Positions 45,040-54,993 of a DNA stretch of 64,000 bases are shown in pieces. Position 1 is the stretch's first letter. The number at the start of each line of letters is the position of its first letter. Under the pieces are notes generated by a model. The model searched no databases and was not told the DNA's origin. It was given only the letters and a program-made list of their open reading frames with translations. Made by a program: the position numbers and the translations under genes. Location of the stretch: positions 3,472,001 to 3,536,000 of the forward strand of contig NC_068341.1 of the NCBI RefSeq assembly GCF_014633365.1. The letters are read 5' to 3'. The DNA is from Diospyros lotus. Its lineage: Eukaryota; Streptophyta; Magnoliopsida; Ericales; Ebenaceae.

Positions 45040-46743
45040 ATGGAGCATAATAGCTCACCTCAAGATCTCAGTGGCTATCAGCTTACACGTGATAGGAACA
45101 TGGGGGTTTCTAAACCCCCTACAAGGTATGCTTACTCAGACTTAGTGTACTGTGCTTTAATTGCTGGAAAAGAGTTGAGGAGCAGTGAGCCAACCTCATA
45201 TGAGGAGGCTGTCAGCTCCAAAGACTCTGTTAAATGGCGTCAAGCCATGGATGAGGAAATGAACTCCCTCAAGGTAAATGGTACCTAGAAATTGGTCCCG
45301 AGACCACAGAAGTAGAAATTGATCTAGTGCAAATGGCTATTCAAATTAAAAGAAGGTATGTCTCATACTGACCCACCTAGATACAAAGCTAGATTAGTTG
45401 TTAAGGGTTTTACTCAAAGAGAAGTAATAGACTACAATGAAATTTTCTCACCAGTAGTCAAATTTAAGACCATTCGCATGATACTTGCTGTTATTGTTCA
45501 ATTTGATTTAGAATTAGAACAGTTAGATATCAAAACAGCTTTCCTACATGGTGATCTTGATGAATGTATTTATATGGTTTAGCCAACTGGTTATATTAAT
45601 CAAACGCATCATGAACATGTATGTTTACTGAAAATTTTTTTGTATGGATTAAAACAATCCCCAAGACAATGGTATAAAAAGTTTGATAGCTTTATTCTAG
45701 GGATTGGTTTTGAAAGAAGTCAATATAATAATTGTTTATACTTTATTATCTCTGGTATTCCTGTTTATCTACTGCTACATGTAGATGATATTCTGATAAT
45801 TAGTAAGTCCAAAGAAAAAAATTAGTGAATTAAAGTCAATGTTAAACACTAATTTTGATATGAAGGACCTAGGACCTGCTAGGAAAATTCTAGGAATGAC
45901 AATAGAGAGAGAAAGAAGTAAATCAACCTTGAAAATTCATCAACATGACTATCTTATTAAAACTGTACAAAGATTTGGTATGCAAAACTGTAAAACTGTA
46001 GGAGTTCCTTTAGCTGGTCACTTTGCCTTATCTAAATCTCAATGTCCCACATCTAATTCAGAATTAGTTAAAATGGAAAATATCCCCTATGCTAATGCAA
46101 TCGGAACTGTTATGTATTCAATGATTAGTACTAGGTCGGATCTAGCATACTCAATATCTCTGCTTAGTAGATATATGTCAAATTCGGAGAAACCATATTG
46201 GGATGCATTGAAATATATGTTAAGGTATATTAATGGATCTGTAGACATTGGGCTATGTTATAAAAGGAGATTTGATACTCTTGATCTTGTGGGATATGTA
46301 GACTCTGACTTTGCAGGTGATAGGGACTCAAGGAAGTCAACCATTGCATACTTTTTCATCTTTGGTGGAAATTGTATCAGTTGGAAATCCCAACTTCAGT
46401 CTCTAGTGGCTTTGTCCACCACCGAGGCTGAATATGTTGCTGTGACTGACACTTTCAAAGAAGCAATATGGCTTCAAAGCTTAATCAAGGAGATCTACTT
46501 GCTCCAAAGCAAAGTGATGGTGCTCTCAGACAGTTAAAGTGCCATTCACCTATCTAACAACCCGGTATATCATGAACGGACCAAGCACGTGGAGGTAAAG
46601 TATCATTATGTTAGAGATTTAATAGCTAATGGCATTGTGAGTATTTTGAAAGTGCCTACAGAAGATAACCCAGCTGATATGGAGACAAAAGTCTTAATTA
46701 CAACCAAATCCAAGCATTATTTGCTACACATGGGAATTGGTTG
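45040..46743 (+). pseudogene. Copia reverse transcriptase and RNase H remnant
   Basis: RT blocks: [12 protein letters not shown] (45382-45417), [22 protein letters not shown] and LLHVDDILIISK (about 45773-45808). Stops at 45285, 45582 and 45823 break the frame. RNase H blocks follow: DSDFAGDRDSRKST, STTEAEYVA, and after a stop at 46535 KHVEVKYHYVRD, ending at a stop near 46742. Confidence 0.85.
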
Positions 46744-47783
46744 ATTTAATCAACCAGAGCCACGAAGGTGAAAATTGATGCATGTTGCATTTGAGAGAAT
46801 CTGGATTCACCTATAAGTTTGGTGCTTCAAGATGGAGATTGTTAATAGTGAAGCTCCAAACGATGTCGTTGGGTTTATGCTAGTTGGAGGATCACATGCA
46901 GCAACTGTAGCATGCCATTTGGCAGCTGCTGGATGGTAGCACGTGGCAACCATCAGTAGCTCCCTGATGGCGCCTGATTGCCCTATCTTACTTGATCATA
47001 TTCCTTGCCCGCTTGCCATTTCTGTTGGAATAATCATCGTGCTTGCACGATTGAATCCCAGTATTTCATCCATGTTTTATGAGGCTTGATCCCAGCCATC
47101 CATTAGTGTTTTTAATCCCGCCCCTCGGGATGTGAACCAGCCCAGACGAAAGAGACAAAAAAGGTGAGGAAGGAAAGAAACAAAAAGAGGGAAAAGAAAG
47201 ATCAGGAGAAAGAAAGTGAAGTCTTCGCCTCCGGGCTAGAGTTTTCTTTTTGGTTTGGTCTCTGTTTATTTTTTGTAAAAGATCTGTATAGATTTCGTTT
47301 AATGGTTCGATAGGTTTTGCCTTTGATCTGTATTAAATGATTATTGGACAAGTTTTGATTCTCAAACCACTGTTTGTACAGAGAGATTAAGAGGGTTTTA
47401 TGTGGGTGTATTCTCCGATTCTATTCTTAGTGCAATGAGCTCTTCTCACTAGAGCTCAACGTGAATGTAATCTTATTTTGGGTGAACCACGATAAAAAAT
47501 CTTTGCCTACTTGTCGTTTTGCTTTTCTGCTTCGTTTTTGCTCGATGTATGTATGTTTATGCTCCCTGTCTTGTTCAGCGTGCGTCTATGATTGAAACTA
47601 TTGTAAGACCCTAAGATTTGTGTTATCAGTTCGCAACACACTTCATAAATAGATTTAGCTTCTTTTTCTTCTTCACAATATTCAAACACTGACCAGTTCT
47701 AGCAAAAGTGGTATCATTTGGAACAAATGCAAGTTGTTCTCCATTATTAAGTAGATGATCATGTAATTATTATTAGCAGCAGC

Positions 47784-47875
47784 AGTCACATCACAAGATA
47801 AGAGGACAAAGAGAACAGAACAAGCAAGAAGTCACATCACAAGATAAGAGGACAAAGAGAACAGAACAAGCAAGA
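47784..47875 (+). repeat. 46-bp perfect tandem duplication
   Basis: Two adjacent copies (47784-47829, 47830-47875) of a unit starting AGTCACATCACAAGATAAGA, in the 3' flank of ARD-b. Confidence 0.9.
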
Positions 47876-48072
47876 AGAAACAAGCCCATCTTCACCTACA
47901 ACAACATACACCCCCAATTGATGCCGCGGACAAGAAGAGAAGACTCAAAAACACATAGGAGCCTACTAAGGAACACACTACTCCCGCCATTAGATGGCGC
48001 ACAAAGCACCAGTTCTCGTCACCAGACGGTTCTGGATCCCTCTGCCAGTGATAATGAGGTCAATCATGGAGT

Positions 48073-50212
48073 CTAGGGCTTCTTATCAAAGAGACGAATG
48101 ACCTGCAAAGAATGTACTTCATTAGCAACAAAAGCATAACATCGATCTTTGATGAATACTAGGTCGGAGCTTAGATCCTCTTTTTAACATTTAAATTCTT
48201 GGGGTCATTCAACAAAGGGGTCGACAGGAATTAACCGTCCACAATCAATCATCATTATAAGGCTCTAACGACAGATGCAAGAGTGTGTTTTTATCTATGC
48301 ATCACCAAGAATTCAATGGAGCTTTCATTGTAAATAGTGTACCTTGTGATAGTTGTCGGTATCAAGCGTGTAGCGGTGAGTAACTCCAGCAGTCATAACA
48401 ATCAAACCCCCTTTCTTTTGCCAGATGCGAATCCACTTACCTTCGCGATCCTTGACATCAAAATAACCTTCACCGGAATACTAAAAGTCAGATCCAGCAG
48501 AGGTATAGATATGCAGCGAGACAATCAGACAAATGTTAACTAATCCTACCACTTCCTGCAATACAGAACCGGGTCTTGTCCTCATGGCCGGTGCGTTCTT
48601 CGAACCAGCTCTTAAGTGTTTCCTCATAATTTGGCAACACCTCTGGGGAGACCTCAACTATATCCTGAGAAAAATTGCAAAAATCCTGTTAAAAGAATAC
48701 AATAGGCAAGCATGCAGACTCATCCCTGCTCCCTGGAGAGGAGAGTATAAAACATTTGGAAGAAAAAAAAAAAAAAAGGATAAGAAACTAGCTAAAACAT
48801 CCCACATTGGCCAGGAGTGGAATACAAATGAGATGAAACAAACACAAATTAGTAGATAGATTGGAAGGTAAAGGATTTATGTTAACTAACTGAGTAGGTG
48901 TATCCTTGGGCGGCATAAACTTTCTTGTACTCCTCATCATTTTCATAGTTATCAGCATCCAGGGTCCAGTTGAGTACTCCCAGTTCTACAAGCACAACAA
49001 TCAGTTAACGATCAAGAATGTGCAGATCTAGTAAATTTAGTTATGATGTTGAATACTTGATCCTAAAGTGCGTTACCTCTTAGTTCCTCTGGGGTCACAT
49101 ACTTCGGGGGATTGACGTGATGGGGAAGCCTGTAGTCTTCGGTATTGTCGTCTATATACCATGCCTGTATGGCTGACTCCTGTAGAAAACACGAACATTA
49201 ACCTTTGTTAGCATTTTTAGATCAATAAATCTTGTGTTCCAACTGGATAGTGCAGAGATTTATGCATGTTTCACTTGTTTTGGGAGAAAAATCTAGCCAC
49301 ATTTGAGAGGATGTTGAGGATATAAACTCAACTATCTCAATATGCTGGGCCCTTCTGTTTTAGCAATATCATACATTTTCTTCAAAAAGTTGGAAAGTGA
49401 TGGCTATGAGTTCAAAACGACTAAACGAATTTCCATGTGCCATTAGAGCAACAATACAATCTACCGTATTCCCTGCAGTTTCCTCAATGAATAAAATTTG
49501 TAAGAATTTAATGTCTTCCACTTCATTTATTTCCTTAACACCCCTTCATATTTTCCACAGAAAATCCAAGAGTGCAATATGGGTCAAAACGTAAACTAGG
49601 ACCACTAGGAAATCTCTGCTTCTTAGGGAGACACATTGAAGCAATGGAATTTAATACTTTACATATTGTAGCAAAAGAAACTTAAATTGAATGAAGACCA
49701 CACAGCAGATATTCCCCTCCAAGAGGACAGATTGCAGCCGCCAAAATTCATTGGGCTTATAAAAAAAAAGGTCAAATCCATCAGACACGGTGGTCTATCC
49801 AAGAGAGGCTGAGTTTGTGTCTATTTTTGGCTAAATTTTGCCCCCAATTCTTCTTAATTATCATAGTAAAATATGAGTAAACAAACAAGAAAATCCCTCC
49901 CCTGAAATTTCTGCGAGTTCCATCCCACCACATCGACCAACAACTGATTCATAAACTACCCAGAGATCACTTAGCAGAAACAAAACATGAAAACCCAGAG
50001 ATCGGTGCAACCCTTTGACAATCTTTACCATGAATCACTACACAACCAGTAAGATTAGTTAACTAATCAGATAAGTTCCACAGTAAGATTATGCTCGAGA
50101 GTACAAATCGTGAGAAAGAATAAAAAGCACAGAATCGGGGCACGCGCGCACACACATAAGGAAACATTAGAGAGACGGAAGGAATATCCGTTACCTTGGT
50201 TGCAGACGCCAT
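48073..50212 (-). CDS. ARD: ARD-like paralog ARD-b, metal ligands lost
   Basis: Six exons: 50195-50212, 49077-49179, 48891-48985, 48550-48664, 48343-48467, 48073-48102; 486 nt, 161 aa. Exons 1, 3, 4 and 5 match ARD-a exactly in length and all phases match; exon 2 is 9 nt shorter. The fold region is well kept (ESAIQAWYIDDNTEDYRLPHH, LDADNYENDEE, GSGYFDVKDREGKWIRIW, THRYTLDTDNYHKV). However, the ligand segment reads EERTGHEDKTRFC instead of [13 protein letters not shown]. The positions of His, His and Glu are Arg96, Gly98 and Lys102; only His141 remains. The protein stops after IRLFDKKP, lacking the [10 protein letters not shown] end. The ORF is otherwise intact, so it is not an obvious pseudogene. 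Activity as an ARD is unlikely. Confidence 0.9.
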
Positions 50213-50303
50213 TGCACTGATCTCCGCCTTGCTAATTCCTCTCTGTGAAACGCTCTAAGCTCGCCACTGCGTTGAATGATCAGAGCCTTGGGATAGCTTC
50301 CTG

Positions 50304-50310
50304 TTATATA
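50304..50310 (-). promoter_or_regulatory. Candidate TATA box of ARD-b
   Basis: TATATAA on the minus strand, about 92 bp upstream of the start codon, the same distance as in ARD-c and ARD-d. Confidence 0.55.
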
Positions 50311-50367
50311 GAGACAAGCGGCCAGAGGGACACCAGGGATAGCTTTTTAGTCATTTTGACGGGGGAA

Positions 50368-50732
50368 CACGTGATTGGTGACTCTGTCCAAAACTTAGTA
50401 CTTGTAGGACCACTACACGCATCCTAAAAACCATTTTGAGGTTTTAGTTTACATAATGCTCTTGGAAATCGCAGTCGAAAATTTTATCTTATTAAATAAA
50501 ATAAAAAATTAAATCCAAATTCTAACTTCTCCTATCCAAATCACTCAACTAATACGAATCCCAAAATCATTTTGAACTTTATAGGTGGTACCCCAAAATC
50601 ATTTTTATCTTTATAGGTGGCTCTTCCACTGAGGAGGAAAAAGAAAAGCTCGCTCTAACGCATAAATTATGTGCAGTATGAAAAGACAAAAGAGCCATGA
50701 TAGTACTCAATTATTATAAAATAGGCCACGTG
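50368..50732. promoter_or_regulatory. G-boxes upstream of ARD-b
   Basis: CACGTG palindromes at 50368-50373 and 50727-50732. The second sits in CCACGTGAACCCA, which is repeated exactly in the ARD-c upstream region. G-boxes bind bZIP and bHLH factors and act as ABA or light elements. Confidence 0.5.
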
Positions 50733-50739
50733 AACCCAT

Positions 50740-51322
50740 GCGGTGTGACCAGAAGGGGAGGAGTCAATCCATACCAACTTCTTATTAATGTACAAGTCTT
50801 TCTGATTATTCCATCATCTGAAGGTGGGACGGCGGCAACTGGCTCCTTCTCATCTCAGCCACTCTTATTTTTATTCATTTTCAATTAATTCAATAAATTA
50901 TGTTTGTACATATATATTTATTTATAAATAAAGGTAGTTGCTGCGAACTGGTAACCCTTTGCTATGATATCCACAATTATGGATGTTATTGATTTACAAC
51001 ATATCTTTAAATATTAGAAATAATTGTTGTACTTTTTTAAAAGTCAAGAATAGTCTAATTTAAAATTATTTTAAATTTTAAAAATAATATTATGTGTAAT
51101 TTTTCCTCCACTCCTTTGAATCGATTTAGAAGTCAAAATTATAAATTTTATTAAAATTTCAAATTAAATTTAATCGTAAATACCCTTATCTAAAACACTT
51201 CCACTCTTATGTCACTTTATTTGACAAAAACCTTGTTGAGTATAACGTAATGGAGATACATTTTTATAAGTTAACAGTATTGACGGTAACGGCAAGAGTT
51301 TGTGTAATTGGTTATTAAATAA

Positions 51323-51353
<31 letters not shown>

Positions 51354-52200
51354 TATAAGGACTTAGTCTGGTAACGGGTCCATGTTGATGGCAGCATTAT
51401 ACTTATCACTCTAGGTAGGAAAATAAATTAAATAATATAGTTGAAAAGAATCTTTATACGAAAAATAGTAATAAAATAACGTGATAAGGACAACTTGGGT
51501 GTGACAAGTTACTTTTATAATGAGAATTTTCTTTTGAATGCAAGGAGGTTTTCAATTGTCTCACTCTCACCACCATGGACTCAAGACTTTTCATCGTCCT
51601 TATAAAAAACTTTCAAAAAAATAAAAAAACCTTTTCAGCTAGTATAGACAGTCTGCTGTATGTATTTAGAAGGGTAAGATATTGTCAAATTGTGAATTTA
51701 ATTTTATATTCTTGTGATATTATGCAATTATTTGTATTTATTCAAAGGGTCAGATTTCAAATTCAATTAGTGAGAAATTTGTCCATATACATAGATTGAG
51801 ATTAAGATAGCTCGTGAATTTTAAGGAGAATAAAATGATAAACACTAACAAGTGTTTATAATAAGGGACTCTCTAATTTTTTATATTATAAAAAAAAAAA
51901 AAATTACACTAGAAAGATAATCTCATGGGCATGTGCATTATCGATCGGTCCCTGAAGCAAAATTACTGAGATTGATGCACTGTGTTGAGGCACTAGCTAC
52001 ATAGATCGCCAGCTTGTTTGAAGTAGAGTAGACTGATCAAATACGTATTATTTATTATTATTATTAGCCAGAATACAAAGACATTAACAACACAACAACC
52101 CAAAAGCAAATTTAATTAGTCTTCTCTCGAGACTCTTGCTGCTACAACAACAGTTAACACAGCCCACAGATCAGATCACCAAGAAGCTATAAATGATCGC
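50740..52200. other. Intergenic region between ARD-c and ARD-b
   Basis: AT-rich sequence with an (AT)n microsatellite at 51321-51349 and no recognised gene. The 74-codon plus ORF at 51575-51799 has no similarity I recognise. Confidence 0.5.
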
Positions 52201-52208
52201 GAGGTCTC

Positions 52209-53518
52209 TTATGGTGGAGTAACAAAGAGTCGCATCACCTGCAAATTAATTAAGCAAGTTCAAATTAACTAACTAATCCTGAGAGGTAGGGTTTAGCTGT
52301 AAAAATATTTGTATAATCGATGCAAAGAAAGTAACCTTGTGAGTGTTGTTTGTGTCGAGGGTGTAGCGGTGGGGAAGTCCAGCAGGGAGGACAATCAAGC
52401 CACCTTTCTTTTGCCACACGCGGACCCACTCGCCCTTCGGGTCCTTCACGTCGAAGTACCCTAAAATTAATTAACCAGAGAAATTAAAACTCGTTAATTG
52501 CAGTAGGGGTGGAAGAAAGGGAAAATCATTTCATTTGGGTGCAATCCAATTCAAGTAATGGTACCACTTCCGGCGAGGCAGAAGCGGGTTTTGTCTTCGG
52601 CGCCCGTGTGTACGCCGAACCAGCTTTTGAGCTTCACCTCGTAATCTTCCATGTTACTCTTGGAAACCTCCACTAGGTCCTGACCCACCCAAAATATATG
52701 GCAATGGCCGCATACCGTTAGAACTCCGTTTGGATTATCATTAATATTAAAATTTTGCCTGCTTAGCTTAAGCTTGGCTATTCTATTTTCTTCCCTAGTT
52801 TTTCTAGCCAAGTAACGTATCCTTTCCTTCAAGGAATCTCACCAAACAAGGCCTTCCTTCACTCTTTTTTTTTCTTTTTCCAAGTATTTTTCCTGTTGTT
52901 GTTAAGTACTCAAAAGTGGATACTAGCAAGTATATATGAGATTGAATAAATTTAAAATGTCAAGACAAAGAGTGGGGCGTGATGATCACAAACCGAGTAG
53001 GTGTATCCTTGGGCTGCATAAACTTTCTTGAACTCCTCATCTGTTTCATAGTTATCGGCGTCCAGCGTCCAGGTCAAAACTCCCATTTCTACCAAGAAAG
53101 GAGTTCATCCTCAATAAGCCGAAAATCTGTCAAATTCGGTGCCTGAAAGTAGTGTTAATTTACCTTTAAGCTTGTCCAGGGTCACATATTGCGGCGGATT
53201 GCGGTGGTGGGGAAGCCTCTGGTCTTCGTCGCTGTCGTCAATGTACCAAGCCTCTATGGCCGACTCCTAATTCGCGTCGTCATCATGTACGAAACAGTAA
53301 CATCAACAACAAGTAAGAGCAGACTACAACCTCTCTACAATTACAATTTACAGAATCACTCTTATGAATAGCTTCTTCTTAAAATCAAGACTCTATTCGG
53401 CTCGATCGGCAGATTAAACCCTTGCTAAGCAGCCTAAGCTAGTTCTAACAACAGAAGGATGAGGAGGATACACGAACAGGACATGACTGGAATTAATTAC
53501 CTTGGCTGCAAGCGCCAT
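52209..53518 (-). CDS. ARD: ARD-like paralog ARD-c, metal ligands partly lost
   Basis: Six exons: 53501-53518, 53164-53266, 52994-53088, 52565-52679, 52336-52460, 52209-52238; 486 nt, 161 aa, the same structure as ARD-b. The N-terminus is [20 protein letters not shown]. The ligand segment is [13 protein letters not shown]: the first His is kept (His96), the second is Gly98, the Glu is Lys102, and His141 is kept (LPHRYTLD). The last exon ends VMRLFVTPP followed by a stop, again lacking the usual C-terminal segment. Coding GC in exons 4-5 is notably higher than in ARD-a or ARD-d. The match to ARD-b in length, ligand changes and truncation shows the pair share an altered ancestor. A non-enzymatic or different catalytic role is possible. 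Confidence 0.9.
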
Positions 53519-53610
53519 TGCTCCGGTCTTCGGCTAGCTTCCTCTCTCTGTAAATCAAAAGGGTCCTTAGCTCTCCGTCGTTAGATAATCCGAGCGTCGA
53601 GACATTCAAT

Positions 53611-53620
53611 TTATTTATAG
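53611..53620 (-). promoter_or_regulatory. Candidate TATA box of ARD-c
   Basis: CTATAAATAA on the minus strand about 93 bp upstream of the ARD-c start codon. Confidence 0.6.
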
Positions 53621-53764
53621 AGAGATATATACCAGAGCAGTGGAATGGAATGCAAGGGAGACCCTTTTAAGTCATTTCACATGCAGAGGGGTATGACCAA
53701 AAGGACAAATACGCCGTTGTATCATTTTTCCTCTTTTTTTTTTTTTCTCAATTTTATAAGGCAC

Positions 53765-53974
53765 CACGTGAAGCAGCGATCAATAATTCCTATTATATGA
53801 TAAAAAAAAAATCGTAATATATATATGGAAGATATTTTGAATAATTATATTAATTATTATCCAAAATATTAAAATTGAATTTCTGAATGACATCTCAAAT
53901 CTGAAAATTGCTTCGTCTTGACACTCAGAAATCAATTTGTCGGATTCACGTGAGCACGTGACGCTGACCACGTG
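53765..53974. promoter_or_regulatory. G-box cluster upstream of ARD-c
   Basis: Four CACGTG sites: 53765-53770, 53947-53952, 53955-53960 and 53969-53974, the last three within 28 bp. Multiple G-box/ABRE-like sites close to a promoter are typical of ABA-responsive plant genes. Confidence 0.6.
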
Positions 53975-54414
53975 AACCCACAGGGTAATTTTACAATTGT
54001 TTCATTATTAAGGTAAGCCCCTTGTGTGGGGCCCAATAGTCAATTTATATTGTAGTCTTCATCAAATTTAACTCTTGACAATTTAAAGTTAAAATGAATT
54101 TTAAATAGTTTACCGAAAGGCATTATATCTAAAGGTGTCTTTGTTAGTTGATCTGGTTAATTAACATGATCATCAAATCAGCATTTTTATTACTTCTAAT
54201 AAATTATAAGGAGAACAGAATTTAACATTCTGGAGAGAATTTGGTAAAATGGAAAGGCATTTACTCAATTAAAGAGTTATAAGAATATTTAATAAAATTT
54301 AATAAAAAAATATAGAACAATTTATAAGAGTTACATGAGATAAGGTCACGAATGAAGTGACTGACGAACTAAAATTTATGTATTCACTCAAACTAGTGAG
54401 ATTAATATGATATG

Positions 54415-54955
54415 ACATTGTTATTTTTTTTTTTAAATAAAAATTCATTAAAGAAGAAAAAACGCAAAGTGTTTATAAGAAAAAGTAAGAATATATCCAG
54501 CAAATACGAAAATTATATAAACTGAGAATAAAAGCTAAACAAGAAACAATAGAGAGCTACATGACTATAGCTGAAAAACCTCGAACATACGAGGTAGAAA
54601 GAAACAGAGAGAAACAAATAATAATAAATCGCCTCCTTAAAAGAGAGAAAGGGACAAAAAGAATACTAAAACAACTCTATGGAAGCCCATCACATGCAAA
54701 GGCCTCCAATCAACAAAGACATCCTCGTCCTGGAGAGGAAGGAGGCAAGAGCAGGCGGTCTAAATCCATGGTAGTAGACCAATTGATTTCGCAGCGGAAG
54801 GAAAAGCTAAATAAACAGAGTCATCAGAAAACCCACAAGCACGACACAATAAGGAAGGAAGAAAGAGACGGGGCAGCAAGGGGAATGGGGAGGAAAAGGA
54901 GGCAGGGGGTAGCTAAAAGGCTTATGGGGAGAAAGAACTATACAAAAGTTTGATT
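54415..54955 (-). mobile_element. Possible truncated retroposon (LINE-like 3' end)
   Basis: Read on the minus strand the segment ends CTTTAATGAATTTTTATTTAAAAAAAAAA, given here in two halves: CTTTAATGAATT and TTTATTTAAAAAAAAAA. That looks like a poly-A tailed 3' end at 54422-54455. No reverse transcriptase is present. The purine-rich plus strand gives a basic 130-codon ORF that is not protein-like. Confidence 0.25.
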
Positions 54956-54993
54956 GGTTGATTGGTTGCTCCTTTCTATAGGATTAACATGTT

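Larger units (their letters stand above)
39844..47638 (+). mobile_element. Ty1/Copia retrotransposon between ARD-a and ARD-b
   Basis: The 5' LTR is 39844-40619 and the 3' LTR 46840-47638, sharing AATCATCGTGCTTGCACG and many other blocks. The primer site TGGTATCAAAGCC starts at 40621. Domain order is gag, protease, integrase, reverse transcriptase, RNase H, as in Copia. It is broken by stops and by a 1.9-kb solo LTR in gag. The 5' LTR carries a small internal duplication (TGCTTGATGTATGTATG) near its end. No convincing target duplication was found. Confidence 0.9.

Noticed and set aside
54561..54953. 130-codon strongly basic plus ORF
   Set aside because: Composition follows from purine-rich DNA, probably the antisense of a retroposon fragment; no domain.
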